Assembly: GCA_023387335.1 (NCBI GenBank)
Contig: JAEWIF010000026.1
Coordinates: 248,001 to 312,000, forward strand
Source: Pseudomonadota bacterium
GTDB lineage: Bacteria; Pseudomonadota; Gammaproteobacteria; Burkholderiales; Burkholderiaceae_C
Reading direction: 5' to 3'
DNA: 64,000 bases
The notes under the pieces are model-generated. The model worked only from the letters and a program-made list of their open reading frames with translations, ran no database searches and had not been told where the DNA came from. Position 1 is the stretch's first letter. Each line of letters starts with the position of its first letter. Below, piece by piece: positions 16,776-26,170 of this stretch. Made by a program: the position numbers and the translations under genes.

Positions 16776-17723
16776 TCAGGCCGCCTCGGCCTGCAGCCAG
16801 GCGACGAAGGCCTGCGCATCAGGGTTGCTCGCCGCCCGGGGCGCCTGGGTGATGAAGTAGCCGCGCTGCGAGGCGGCCGGCGTGCGGAACGGCGCCACCA
16901 GCTTGCCTTCGCGCACCATGTCGGCCAGCAGGGGCAGGCGGCCGATGACGATGCCATGCCCCGCGGCGGCGGCCGCCACCGCGTCGACGTAGACGCTGAA
17001 GCGCATGGTGTGCGCCATCTGCACCTCGTCGATGCCCATGAGCTGCAGCCAGGGCTCCCAGTCGACCGCGAGCGGTGCGTCCTTCAGGTCCAGTGTCAGC
17101 AGCGTGTGGTGCCGCAGGTCGGCGGGCGTCTTCAGCGGACGCCTGGGATCGCGCAGCAGGGACGGCGCGCACATCGGCTGCACCGCCTCCTCGAACAGCC
17201 GCGGCCCGCGGCCGGCCGCGATCGGGACGAAGCGCACGGCCAGGTCGACATTGCCACGGTCCAGGTCGACGATGTTCAGCGTGGCGGAAATGCGCACGTC
17301 GACGTCCGGGTGCGTCGCCGTGAAGCGCGACAGCCGCGGGATCAGCCAGAACGAGGCGAAGCCGGGCGTGCAGGTGACCGCCACCTGCCGCGAAGGCGAT
17401 GCGGCACGCACGCGGGCCGCGGCGTCGCGCAGCCGCTCCAGGCTGTCGTTCACCGCCCGCTGCATCACGCGCCCCGCGTCCGTGAGGGCCAGCGAACGGT
17501 GGCGGCGCTCGAACAGCGGCGCGCCCAGCGACTGCTCCAGCTGCTGTATCTGGCGCGTGACGGCGGGCTGGGAGAGCGCGAGCTCCTCGCCCGCGCGCGT
17601 GAAGCTCAGGTGACGTGCGGCGGCCTCGAAGGTCTGCAGCAGGTCCAGCCGCAGCTGCCGCGAGCGCGGCGGCGGAGGGTCCGCGGGCTTTTCTTTCGCA
17701 TTCGTTCCTTGCATGTGACGCAT
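16776..17723 (-). CDS. LysR-family transcriptional regulator (GcvA-like)
   Basis: A 315-residue LysR protein. After a proline-rich lead of about 20 residues comes the helix-turn-helix (LLQTFEAAARHLSFTRAGEE, SQPAVTRQIQQLEQ, PLFERRHRSLALTDAG) and an effector domain with VAVTCTPGFASFWLIPRL, the usual GcvA-subgroup pattern. Two ATG codons, 17723 and 17714, are possible; the first has GGTGA six bases upstream. It is divergent from a small DUF2917 gene, with only 69 bases between, so it may control that gene. Confidence 0.88.
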   Translation of the reverse strand: MRHMQGTNAKEKPADPPPPRSRQLRLDLLQTFEAAARHLSFTRAGEELALSQPAVTRQIQQLEQSLGAPLFERRHRSLALTDAGRVMQRAVNDSLERLRDAAARVRAASPSRQVAVTCTPGFASFWLIPRLSRFTATHPDVDVRISATLNIVDLDRGNVDLAVRFVPIAAGRGPRLFEEAVQPMCAPSLLRDPRRPLKTPADLRHHTLLTLDLKDAPLAVDWEPWLQLMGIDEVQMAHTMRFSVYVDAVAAAAAGHGIVIGRLPLLADMVREGKLVAPFRTPAASQRGYFITQAPRAASNPDAQAFVAWLQAEAA

Positions 17724-17792
17724 GCCGAATCACCATTCGTCAAGGGAGAGCGCGCTCAGTATATTGATACGCAGGTTGCATGCGAGGTGAAC

Positions 17793-18077
17793 ATGAGGAA
17801 CGATGCTACGGGCCGCGTCGCGATGCTGCGGCGAACGCTGCTTGAACTCCCGCGGGGTGAACTCACCGTCGGCTGCACGTCCGGCAGCCTGTGGCTCACG
17901 CTGGACCACGACCCGCGCGACATCGTGCTGGAAGCGGGCGAGCGGATCGCCCTGGACGGTCGGCGCCGGGCGCTGGCCTATGCGCTGGAGGACGCGGTGC
18001 TCGAGGTGGCGCCGGTGTCCACGCCCAAAGCCGCGAGCCGGCCGGCCCAGTGGCGGCTGTCACTCCAGCCCGCCTGA
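17793..18077 (+). CDS. DUF2917-family small protein
   Basis: A 94-residue protein with the DUF2917 core LPRGELTVGCTSGSLWLT, DIVLEAGERIAL and AVLEVAP. The fold is probably a short beta barrel (cupin-like). Function is unknown. GAGGTGA lies four bases before the ATG at 17793. These small proteins are frequent next to LysR/GcvA-like regulators in Burkholderiales, and that is the arrangement here. Confidence 0.75.
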   Translation: MRNDATGRVAMLRRTLLELPRGELTVGCTSGSLWLTLDHDPRDIVLEAGERIALDGRRRALAYALEDAVLEVAPVSTPKAASRPAQWRLSLQPA

Positions 18078-18089
18078 CGTTGCCGCCGG

Positions 18090-19700
18090 CTACGACGCCT
18101 TGCGTGGCTCGGGCAGCGGCACCATCACCGGCTGGCCCGGCGTGGTGCAGCCCGTGTCGCAGCAGCGGCCGGGCTGGCGGTTGCGGGTGATGGCGCGGCC
18201 GTCCTGCGTGGCCAGCACGCCGCGGTCCAGCAGGCGCTCCACCAGCTCCACCTTGCTGCCCACGGGATAGTTGCGCCAGATCTCCTGCTTCATCGCCGCC
18301 GGGGAGCCGCCGCCGTGCAGGCTGATCAGCGAGTACCAGCCGCCCTGGTACGAAGCGGTGAGGTCCTCGAGGAAGCGCGCGACCTCGATGCGCTTGTCGT
18401 ACGGGACCGAAGGATTGGCGCGCAGCACCTCGGCCAGGGTGGCGCTGGTGGCGGGGTTGTGGTCCTCGTCGGGGCCGGGCAGGGCGACGATCAGCCCGCC
18501 CGACACCTCGTGCGCCAGCCGGTGCATGTCGTAGATCTGCGTGGCCAGCAGCAGCTTGCCGATGTTGCTGAACACCGGCTCCGGCATGAACGAGCCGCTG
18601 TGCGGATCCCGCGTGCCGTACACGCTGGCCGCCACGCCGCAGGCATAGAAGCCTTCGGTGATCTTGATCAGCTCCACCATCGGTTCGCGCAGGTTGGACT
18701 TCTCGCCGGGGTCGAAGCCGTTCGCTTCGCACATCAGGGCGCCGGCGCCGATCAGCAGGTCGCCGAAGCCGGCGCGCGCGGCGATGCAGCTGTGGCGGTG
18801 ATGCGTGGCGTAGCTGTAGGTGAGCACCTGGCTGTGCTCCCACTCGCCTTCGTAGAAAACGCGCTCCCAGGGCACGAACACGCGGTCGAACACCACCACG
18901 GCGGTGGCCTGGCCGTACTTGCGCGAGAACAGCGCGTCGCCATGCTCCAGCTTCTCGCCCGGCCGGCCGGCGGGGCGCGAGATCATCGTGATGCCCTTCG
19001 CATCCACCGGCACCGCGCAGCACACCGCGAAGTCGCGGTCCGCCTCCGACATGTTGCGGCTGGGCATGACGAGCAGCTCGTGCATGTAGGGCGCGCCGGT
19101 GACGATGGCCTTGGTGCCGCTGATCACGATGCCCTGCCCGTTGCGCTCGACCACGTGCACGTAGGTGTCGGGGTTGGCCTGCTGGTGCGGACGCTTGCTG
19201 CGGTCGCCCTTGGCGTCGGTCATCGCGATGCCCAGCGTCAGGTCTTCGTCCTGGAAGCGCTCCAGGTACGCCTGGAAGCGGGCGCGGTGCTCGTTGCCGC
19301 CGCGCGCGTCGTCGATGCGCGCGGTCGCCTGCGCCAGCGCGTTCAGCGCGTCGTGCGCCAGGTAGCGCTGGGCGCAGCCGGTCTCCTGGCAGAGCAGCCG
19401 GACGGCCTCCAGCTTGTTCAGCAGGTCGCCCGCGGAGTCGTTGACGTGCAGCATGCGGTTGACCACCCGGTTGCGCGATGCCTGCGCGGCCAGCGCGACC
19501 GGCGCGAAATCGGGGTTGCGCGCGAAGTCGTAGGTGTAGGCCAGGGCGTTGACGCCGGGGCGCAGGGCCGGGTCGTCGGCGACGCTGTCGACCAGGCGGC
19601 CGTCCACGTACACGGTGGGCTTGAGACGCCGCAGCGACTCGCGGTAGTCGTCGCCGCTCATCAGCTCGGCGCGCGACGGGGCGGTGTCGGAGATGTTCAT
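18090..19700 (-). CDS. 4-hydroxyphenylacetate 3-hydroxylase / 4-hydroxybutyryl-CoA dehydratase family flavoprotein
   Basis: A 536-residue acyl-CoA-dehydrogenase-fold protein of the HpaB/AbfD family. Recognisable pieces: MSGDDYRESLRRLKPTVYVDG at the start, ALAYTYDFARNP, IAMTDAKGDRSKRPHQQANPD, VISGTKAIVTGAPYMHE, VFDRVFVPWERVF, and HHRHSCIAARAGFGDLLIGA. The last segment is where AbfD carries histidine and cysteine ligands of its [4Fe-4S] cluster; a cysteine also occurs in QETGCAQRYLAHDALNA. Whether all four ligands exist cannot be decided without an alignment, so monooxygenase versus dehydratase stays open. The C-terminus has an extra CCDTGC cluster. GGAGCGTCC precedes the ATG. Confidence 0.8.
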   Translation of the reverse strand: MNISDTAPSRAELMSGDDYRESLRRLKPTVYVDGRLVDSVADDPALRPGVNALAYTYDFARNPDFAPVALAAQASRNRVVNRMLHVNDSAGDLLNKLEAVRLLCQETGCAQRYLAHDALNALAQATARIDDARGGNEHRARFQAYLERFQDEDLTLGIAMTDAKGDRSKRPHQQANPDTYVHVVERNGQGIVISGTKAIVTGAPYMHELLVMPSRNMSEADRDFAVCCAVPVDAKGITMISRPAGRPGEKLEHGDALFSRKYGQATAVVVFDRVFVPWERVFYEGEWEHSQVLTYSYATHHRHSCIAARAGFGDLLIGAGALMCEANGFDPGEKSNLREPMVELIKITEGFYACGVAASVYGTRDPHSGSFMPEPVFSNIGKLLLATQIYDMHRLAHEVSGGLIVALPGPDEDHNPATSATLAEVLRANPSVPYDKRIEVARFLEDLTASYQGGWYSLISLHGGGSPAAMKQEIWRNYPVGSKVELVERLLDRGVLATQDGRAITRNRQPGRCCDTGCTTPGQPVMVPLPEPRKAS

Positions 19701-19765
19701 GGACGCTCCTTCGAAACTCGGCGCATTTGAGCACCGGCCCCGGCGTCTCGTGCCCCGGGACGGCC

Positions 19766-21289
19766 CTAGGCGATGGAAGCCGAAGAGGGCATGGGCGCCA
19801 GCGGCAGCCGCACGCTGAAGGTGGCGCCGTGGCCCTGGCCTTCGCTGTGCGCGCTCATGCCGCCGCCGTGCATCTGCACCAGCGCGCGCGCCAGCGCCAG
19901 GCCCACGCCCAGGCCGCTGTCGCCGGCGCCGGAGTGGTGGTCGCCTTCGCCCTGGGCGAACAGCTCGAAGATGCGCTCCAGCTCGCTCGCCGCGATGCCG
20001 CGGCCGTTGTCCTGCACCAGGATCTCCGCGTAGGCGCCGTCGCGCCGCGTCTGCACGCGGATCTCGCCGCCTTCCGGCGTGTACTTGGCCGCATTGACCA
20101 GCAGGTTCTGCAGCACCTGGGCGAGGCGGGTCGGATCGCCGTCGACCAGCAGGCGATCGGGCGTGGCCTGCACCTTGAGCGCGTGGCGGCGCGCGTCGAT
20201 CAGCGGGCGCGCGGTCTCGATGCTGCGCGCCACGATGTCGCCGGTGTCCACCAGTTCGCGCCGCAGCCGGATCTTGCCGGTGGCCAGCCGCGACACGTCC
20301 AGCAGGTCGTCGACCAGCCGGGTGAGCTGCGACACCTGCCGGTCGACGATGTCGCGCAGCCGCCGCACCTGCGGCGGCACCTGTTCGTCGATCCTCTGCA
20401 GGATGGTCACCGCGTTGCGGATGGGCGCGAGCGGGTTGCGCAGCTCGTGCGCCAGCATCGCGAGGAATTCGTTGGTGCGCTGCGTGGAGCGCTCCAGGTC
20501 CTCGAGGCGTTGCCGCGTCGACAGGTCCTGGGTGACCTTGGCGTAGCCGATCAGCTTGCCGTTCTGGCCGTACACCGTGGTGACCACCACCTTGCCCCAG
20601 AACCGGCTGCCGTCCTTGCGAATGCGCCAGCCCTCGTCCTCGAAGCGGCCCTGCAGGCGTGCCAGCTCGAGTTCGCGCTGGGGCTTGCCGGCCTGCCGGT
20701 CCTGCGGCGAGAAGAACACGCTGAAGTGCTGCCCCAGGATCTCCTCGCCCGTGTAGCCGTTGATGAGCTCGGCGCCGCGGTTCCAGCTCTGCACGCGGCC
20801 CTGCTCGTCCAGCATGAAGACGGCGTGGTCGGAGATGTTGTCCACCAGCAGGCGCAGGCGCTCCTCGCTGGCGCTGAGCTCTTCCTCGTGGCGGCGGCGC
20901 TCGGTGAGATCGCGCGTCACCTTGGCGAAGCCGGTCAGCTCGCCGGTGGCGGGGTCGCGCAGCGCGGTGATGACCACGTTGGCCCAGAAGCGCGAGCCGT
21001 CCTTGCGCACGCGCCAGCCTTCGTCCTCGAAGCGGCCGTCGGCCGTGGCGCGGCGCAATTCCTCGTCGGGCCAGCCCCGCTCGACGGCGTCGCGCGGATA
21101 GAAGATGGAGAAGTGCCGCCCGAGGATGTCCTCGCGGGTCCAGCCCTTGAGCTTCTGGGCCCCGCTGTTCCACGAGACGATGTGGCCGCTGGTGTCCAGC
21201 AGGAAGATGCCGTAATCGACGACGGCTTCGACCAGCAATTGGAGCCGCTGCTCGATGGTCGCATTGGAGCTGGAACTGTTGTCGGCCAA
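19766..21289 (-). CDS. sensor histidine kinase with two PAS domains
   Basis: A soluble 507-residue kinase. Two PAS domains (about residues 14-130 and 145-260) are near-duplicates: both contain GRFEDEGWR and RKDGSRFW, the PAC region with KVT-x-DL. The HisKA box holds His281 in HELRNPLAPI, and the ATPase domain has NLLVNAAKYT, DNGRGI and GLGVGLALARALVQMHGG. There is no membrane segment and no adjacent response regulator. The reading frame starts at a TTG (21289) without a visible ribosome binding site, so the true start is uncertain. The ligand of the PAS domains is unknown. Confidence 0.88.
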   Translation of the reverse strand: MADNSSSSNATIEQRLQLLVEAVVDYGIFLLDTSGHIVSWNSGAQKLKGWTREDILGRHFSIFYPRDAVERGWPDEELRRATADGRFEDEGWRVRKDGSRFWANVVITALRDPATGELTGFAKVTRDLTERRRHEEELSASEERLRLLVDNISDHAVFMLDEQGRVQSWNRGAELINGYTGEEILGQHFSVFFSPQDRQAGKPQRELELARLQGRFEDEGWRIRKDGSRFWGKVVVTTVYGQNGKLIGYAKVTQDLSTRQRLEDLERSTQRTNEFLAMLAHELRNPLAPIRNAVTILQRIDEQVPPQVRRLRDIVDRQVSQLTRLVDDLLDVSRLATGKIRLRRELVDTGDIVARSIETARPLIDARRHALKVQATPDRLLVDGDPTRLAQVLQNLLVNAAKYTPEGGEIRVQTRRDGAYAEILVQDNGRGIAASELERIFELFAQGEGDHHSGAGDSGLGVGLALARALVQMHGGGMSAHSEGQGHGATFSVRLPLAPMPSSASIA

Positions 21290-21459
21290 AACGCGTGTGC
21301 GCGGGATATGTTTGTGGGAATCCGATTATGAGGTCCGAATGTGAATAGCTGAGCTCAACAGCAGGTGTCGGCGCCGCCTCGGGCAAACCCTCTGCCCCGT
21401 GTCCTACGCCTCAGCAGAGTCGGGCGCGCGAGCATCCGTGCAACCCCGCACAGTCCGCC

Positions 21460-22635
21460 ATGAAGGAAGAGCGCATTGATGAGTCTGCCCTCGTCGACCC
21501 GGTCGAGGCGGCGCGCTCGGCCGGGCTGCGGTACGTGACGGACGAGCAGGCCGGCCTGCGGCGGGAGCCGGCCAAGGATGGGTTCAGCTACCTGCGCCCC
21601 AACGGGTCGGAAGTGCGCGACGAGGCGACGCTGCAACGCATCCGCAAGCTGGCCGTGCCGCCGGCCTGGACCGAGGTGTGGATCTGCCCGTCGCCCGACG
21701 GCCACCTGCAGGCCACCGGGCGCGACGCACGCGGCCGCAAGCAGTACCGCTACCACCCGCGCTTCCGCGAAGTGCGCGAAGAGACCAAGTACGGCCACAT
21801 GCTCGAGTTCGCGCAGGCCCTGCCCGGGCTGCGCGCGCGGGTGGCCCAGCACATGGCGCTGCGCGGTTTGCCGCGCGAGAAGGTGCTGGCCACGGTCGTG
21901 CACCTGCTGGAGACCACGCTGATCCGCGTGGGCAACGACGACTACGCGCGCGAGAACAAGAGCTACGGCCTGACCACGCTGCGCGATCGCCACGTGGAGG
22001 TGGACGGCTCCCAGCTGCGTTTCGAGTTCAAGGGCAAGAGCGGCAAGAGCTGGCGCCTGCAGGTCAGCAACCGCCGCGTCGCCAAGGTGGTGCGGGCCTG
22101 CCAGGAACTGCCGGGCCAGCGCCTCTTCCAGTACCACGACGAGAACGGCGAGCCGCGCGAGGTGACGTCGTCCGACGTCAACGACTACCTGCGCGAGATC
22201 AGCGGCCGCGACATCACGGCCAAGGACTTCCGCACCTGGGCCGGCACCGTGATGGCCGCGCTGGCCCTGCAGGAGATCGAGCGGGTCGACACCCAGGCGG
22301 CGATGAAGAAGAACGTGCGCGACGCGGTCGAGCGCGTCGCCGCGCGGCTGGGCAACACGCCGGCGATCTGCCGCAAGTGCTACGTGCATCCCGAAGTGTT
22401 CGCCGCGTACGCGGAAGGCGAGCTGCTTCTCCAAGTCGGCCGCAAGGCCGAGAAGGAACTGCGCAGCGAAAACGCACTCAAGCCGGAAGAGTCCGCCGTG
22501 CTGGCCCTGCTGCAGCAACGGCTGGCTCGCACGCTGGAAGGCCAGCTGGGCAAGAGCCTGGTGGCGCTGAAGGCAGGCAGGAAGAAGAGAACTTCCACCC
22601 CATCCGGTTCGGCTGCGGTCCGCACGGCCGCGTAG
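21460..22635 (+). CDS. DNA topoisomerase IB (eukaryotic/poxvirus-like)
   Basis: Relaxes supercoils by transient 3'-phosphotyrosyl cleavage. 391 residues: an N-terminal domain with GFSYLRPNG and PPAWTEVWICPSPDGHLQ, then the catalytic domain with GNDDYARENKSYGLTTLRDRHV, the KDFRTWAGT segment (Arg258) and Tyr308 in CYVHPEVF, the expected nucleophile. Bacterial members of 340-390 residues are widespread in soil proteobacteria. ATG at 21460. It lies between two unrelated-direction histidine kinase genes. Confidence 0.93.
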   Translation: MKEERIDESALVDPVEAARSAGLRYVTDEQAGLRREPAKDGFSYLRPNGSEVRDEATLQRIRKLAVPPAWTEVWICPSPDGHLQATGRDARGRKQYRYHPRFREVREETKYGHMLEFAQALPGLRARVAQHMALRGLPREKVLATVVHLLETTLIRVGNDDYARENKSYGLTTLRDRHVEVDGSQLRFEFKGKSGKSWRLQVSNRRVAKVVRACQELPGQRLFQYHDENGEPREVTSSDVNDYLREISGRDITAKDFRTWAGTVMAALALQEIERVDTQAAMKKNVRDAVERVAARLGNTPAICRKCYVHPEVFAAYAEGELLLQVGRKAEKELRSENALKPEESAVLALLQQRLARTLEGQLGKSLVALKAGRKKRTSTPSGSAAVRTAA

Positions 22636-22783
22636 GAGTTCATCGCCTTGGTTACCGTCCGCTACGTCAGGTTACGCAGCCTGCACGAATGTGCGTGCGT
22701 TTCGCACTGCCGGCCTGAGGGTCTCCAGCAGAGCCATCAATAATCCGGCTCGGCCGCGCCGCGGCCGCGAGGAGGCAGCATCC

Positions 22784-24304
22784 ATGGTCGCCGTCCCAGC
22801 ACCCGTCCCCAGCGAAGCGCGCTTCGAGTCGCTGACGCGGGCGCTGATGCACGTCGCCTGGATCACGGATGGCGACGGCCATTTCACGGCCCCGCAGCCG
22901 ACCTGGTCGGCCTACACCGGCCAGCCCTGGGAAGAGCACCAGGGCCTGGGCTGGCACAAGGCCGTGCATCCCGACGACCTGCAGGCGCTGTGGCGCGGCT
23001 GGCTGGCGGCGCGCGCCGACCGGGCGCTGTTCATCGCCGACGGCCGCCTGTGGCACGCACCCAGCGGCGGCTGGCGCTTCTTCGAGGTGCGCGCCGTCCC
23101 CAACACCGACGCCGACGGCGTCATCCGCGAGTGGATCGGCACATGCATCGACGTGCACGACCGCCGCAGCGCCGAGCACGCGATGCGCGTGGCCGACCGC
23201 CGCAAGGACGAGTTCATGGCGGTGCTCGCGCACGAGCTGCGCAACCCGCTCGCGCCCATCCGCAACGCGGTGCACGTGCTCCGGGTCTGCCGCGACGACG
23301 ACGCGCGGTCCACCTGGGCGCGCAGCATCATCGAGCGGCAGGTCGACCAGATGTCGCGCCTGCTCGACGACCTGCTGGACGTGACGCGCATCGCGCGCGG
23401 CAAGCTCGAGGTGCGTCGCGACCGGGTCGACCTGGCCGAGCCGCTGGAGCGCGCAATCGAGACCAGCCGGCCGATCCTGGAGGCGCACGGCCATCGCTTC
23501 CAGTCCACGCTGCCCGACGAGCCGCTGCTGGTGGAGGGCGATGCGCCGCGCCTGGCCCAGGTGTTCGCCAACCTGCTGAACAACGCCGCCAAGTACACCG
23601 ACCGCGGCGGCGAGGTGCGGCTGGTGGCCGGCGTCGAAGGCAACCAGGCCGTGGTGCGGGTGAGCGACACCGGCATGGGCATCGAGGCGTCGATGCTGCC
23701 GAACCTGTTCCGCATGTACTCCCAGGCCGTGCCCGCGCGCGAGCGGGCGCAGGGCGGCCTGGGCATCGGCCTGTCGCTGGTGCGCGGGCTGGTGGAGATG
23801 CACGGCGGCGCCGTCGAGGCGCATTCGGAAGGCCCGGGCCGCGGCAGCGAGTTCGTGGTGCGGCTGCCGCTGATGCACGCCATCGCGCCGGTGCCGCGGC
23901 CGGTCGAGCGCGAGTTGCAGCAGCAGCCGCTGCGCGTGCTGGTGGCCGACGACAACCACGACGCCGCGCAGACGCTGGCGGTGCTGCTGGAGGTGATGGG
24001 CCACGAGGTGCGCGTGGCGGTCGACGGCCAGGAAGCGGTCGACCTGGCGGTCTCGTTCGCGCCCGACGTGGTGCTGCTGGACATCGGCATGCCGCGCATG
24101 GACGGCTACGCCGCGGCGCGCCGCATCAAGGAGAAGCGGCCCTCGGCGATGCTGATCGCGGTCACCGGCTGGGGCCGGCGCGAGGACATGCGCGAGGCCG
24201 CGGCGGCGGGCTTCGACCACCACCTGGTCAAGCCGGTGCAGCCGGAGCAGCTGGTCAAGCTGCTCGCGACCGCGCGCATCACTGCTGGGGCATATCCCGG
24301 CTGA
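22784..24304 (+). CDS. hybrid PAS histidine kinase with C-terminal receiver domain
   Basis: A cytoplasmic 506-residue hybrid. Residues 13-128 form a PAS domain (WITDGDGHFTAPQP, AYTGQPWEEHQGLGW); His150 is in HELRNPLAPIRNAV; the ATPase domain has NLLNNAAKYTD and GLGIGLSLVRGLVEMHGG. A receiver domain starts near residue 383 (LRVLVADDNHDAAQ), with Asp433 in LLDIGMPRMDG and Lys483 in HLVKPV. GAGGAGG lies eight bases before the ATG at 22784. The HisKA box is nearly the same as in the kinase at 19766. The end overlaps the convergent nucleotidyltransferase by 26 bases. Confidence 0.92.
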   Translation: MVAVPAPVPSEARFESLTRALMHVAWITDGDGHFTAPQPTWSAYTGQPWEEHQGLGWHKAVHPDDLQALWRGWLAARADRALFIADGRLWHAPSGGWRFFEVRAVPNTDADGVIREWIGTCIDVHDRRSAEHAMRVADRRKDEFMAVLAHELRNPLAPIRNAVHVLRVCRDDDARSTWARSIIERQVDQMSRLLDDLLDVTRIARGKLEVRRDRVDLAEPLERAIETSRPILEAHGHRFQSTLPDEPLLVEGDAPRLAQVFANLLNNAAKYTDRGGEVRLVAGVEGNQAVVRVSDTGMGIEASMLPNLFRMYSQAVPARERAQGGLGIGLSLVRGLVEMHGGAVEAHSEGPGRGSEFVVRLPLMHAIAPVPRPVERELQQQPLRVLVADDNHDAAQTLAVLLEVMGHEVRVAVDGQEAVDLAVSFAPDVVLLDIGMPRMDGYAAARRIKEKRPSAMLIAVTGWGRREDMREAAAAGFDHHLVKPVQPEQLVKLLATARITAGAYPG

Positions 24305-25172
24305 CCACCACGCCGGCCTGGCCCGTCGTCACGGCCGCGGCCAGCTCCGGTTCCTGTCGCGAAGGGATCGCCTCGGTCCACTGCGCCACGTCTTCCGGCG
24401 TCATGGTGCTGGCGGGCGTGAGCCGGCCGTCCACGTAGCCCAGCTGCTCCACGTCGTGCAGGTACTGCTCGCGCGACAGCAGGGTGCCGGCGCAGATGTG
24501 CGGGTCCTGCGCGGGCGGCTGGTGGTTCTCGGCGGCCAGGCGGCCGAGCAGCTCGTTCATCACCCAGGCCGGGATGCGATGGCGCTCGCCGGGATAGATG
24601 AAGCCGAACAGCGTCAGGTGGGCCAGCAGCACGCGCCAGTTGGCGCCGAAGCGGTCCAGCAGCGAAGGCCAGTCCAGCCGCTCGGCGTTGACCTGCAGCA
24701 GGTGAGCGATGTCGGCGCCGTCGTAGCGCTCGCGCTCCATGATGAAGGCCTTGGACAGCAGGCTGTCCTCCATGTTGGCCACGCGCACCGGCACGCCCAG
24801 CACGTCGGCCTCGGGGTTGTCGTGGAACCAGCGGCCGTCCACCGGCGTGACGCCGTTGCCCGAGTTGAAGATCAGGTCGATGAAGTCGTCGCCCGCGTAG
24901 ACCTTGGCCAGCCAGTGCGGATAGGTCAGCTGCGATCGCCAGCCCTCGGCGGCCATCAGGGCGGCCACGCGTTCGTAGTCCTCGCGCCGGATGAACAGGT
25001 CCAGGTCCTTGGTGGACCGGCGGATGCCGGTGTAGCAGGCGTGCGCGAACGCACCGCCGACGAGGAAGGGCACGCCGGCCTCGGACAGCACCGCCAGGGC
25101 GCGACGGTAGAACGCGGCGGTCTCGGGCAGGACCTCTTCCTCCAGCGAAGGAGCGAGCGGCGTGGTGGTCAT
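24279..25172 (-). CDS. nucleotidyltransferase-family protein (MNT/AbiEii-like fold)
   Basis: A 297-residue protein with the nucleotidyltransferase signature LVGGAFAHACYTGIRRSTKDLDLFIR: a G-G pair, an Arg-x-Thr segment and a D-x-D metal pair. After it come ANMEDSLLSKAFIMERERYDGADIAHLL, typical of these small transferases. The ATG at 25172 (MTTTPLAPS) was preferred to one 13 codons upstream because the extension has no homology-like content. There is no adjacent antitoxin-sized gene, so a toxin role is not supported. Acceptor unknown. Confidence 0.75.
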   Translation of the reverse strand: MTTTPLAPSLEEEVLPETAAFYRRALAVLSEAGVPFLVGGAFAHACYTGIRRSTKDLDLFIRREDYERVAALMAAEGWRSQLTYPHWLAKVYAGDDFIDLIFNSGNGVTPVDGRWFHDNPEADVLGVPVRVANMEDSLLSKAFIMERERYDGADIAHLLQVNAERLDWPSLLDRFGANWRVLLAHLTLFGFIYPGERHRIPAWVMNELLGRLAAENHQPPAQDPHICAGTLLSREQYLHDVEQLGYVDGRLTPASTMTPEDVAQWTEAIPSRQEPELAAAVTTGQAGVVVSRDMPQQ

Positions 25173-25381
25173 GCGACTCCAGTGTTCCCCGGTGAATCCG
25201 GCGAGATTCAAGTCAGCGTAACCGCCGGGCCGGAGAGCACCACCCGCCGGGCAGCCTTAGCAAGCGTCGGCCTGCGCCTACAGATCGCGACGGCGGATGG
25301 ACATGGCCCCGCACCGGCTGGCGCGGCAGCATGTCCGCATCCGCTTGCGTCCACGTGCCCCAACAACAAGTCCGCCCCTTC

Positions 25382-26170
25382 ATGCCCAAGCCCAAATCCG
25401 CCAGCACCATCCGCTTCGCCGCCGTCGGCGACATCCACATCCGCAAGGACTCCGCCGGCCAGCTGCGCGACTTCTTCACCCAGGCCTCCGATGCCGCCGA
25501 CGCGCTGCTGCTGTGCGGCGACCTCACCGACTACGGCACGGCCGAGGAAGCCGGCGTGCTGGCCGAGGAACTGAGCGGCGTCTCGATCCCGATCGTCGCC
25601 GTGCTGGGCAACCACGACTACGAGAGCGGCACGCCCGAGAAGGTGTGCGAGATCCTCACCGAGGCCGGCGTGCGCGTGCTCGATGGCGAGGCCTGCGAGA
25701 TCGAGGGCGTGGGCATCGCGGGAACCAAGGGCTTCGCGGGCGGCTTCGGCCGCGGCTCGCTGGGGGCCTGGGGCGAGCCGATGATCAAGCTGTTCGTGAA
25801 GGAGGCGCTGAACGAGGCGATGAAGCTGGAGGCCGCGCTCGCCAAGCTGCGCACCTCGCGCCGCATCGCGCTGCTGCACTACTCGCCGGTGGCCAGCACG
25901 GTGCAGGGCGAGCCGGCGGAGATCTATCCCTTCCTGGGCAGCAGCCGGCTGGAAGACCCGCTGCTGCGCTACCCGGTCGACGCGGTCTTCCACGGCCACG
26001 CGCACCGGGGCACGCCCGAGGGCCGCACCATCAACGGCGTGCCGGTCTACAACGTGGCGCGGCCGCTGCTGCTGCGCAAGCGGCCGGACGTGGCTCCGTT
26101 CTGGCTGTACGAGCTGCCGCGCGAGCAGACGGCCGAAGCGGACGTCGCCGACACCATCACCGCGTCGTGA
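25382..26170 (+). CDS. calcineurin-like metallophosphoesterase
   Basis: A 262-residue phosphoesterase. All five metal-binding motifs are present in order: GDIHIRKD, CGDLTDYG, LGNHDYESG, LLHYSP and GHAHRG. The core is soluble with no signal peptide. A segment GTKGFAGGFG is inserted between the third and fourth motifs. The ATG at 25382 begins MPKPKSAS; an in-frame ATG 17 codons earlier is less likely. Substrate cannot be read. Its 3' end overlaps the convergent oxidoreductase by 14 bases. Confidence 0.85.
   Translation: MPKPKSASTIRFAAVGDIHIRKDSAGQLRDFFTQASDAADALLLCGDLTDYGTAEEAGVLAEELSGVSIPIVAVLGNHDYESGTPEKVCEILTEAGVRVLDGEACEIEGVGIAGTKGFAGGFGRGSLGAWGEPMIKLFVKEALNEAMKLEAALAKLRTSRRIALLHYSPVASTVQGEPAEIYPFLGSSRLEDPLLRYPVDAVFHGHAHRGTPEGRTINGVPVYNVARPLLLRKRPDVAPFWLYELPREQTAEADVADTITAS

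Noticed and set aside
24279..25172. Nucleotidyltransferase as the toxin of an AbiE/MNT-type toxin-antitoxin pair
   Set aside because: No antitoxin-sized gene (HEPN or AbiEi-like) is adjacent; neighbours are a kinase and a phosphoesterase in other transcription units.
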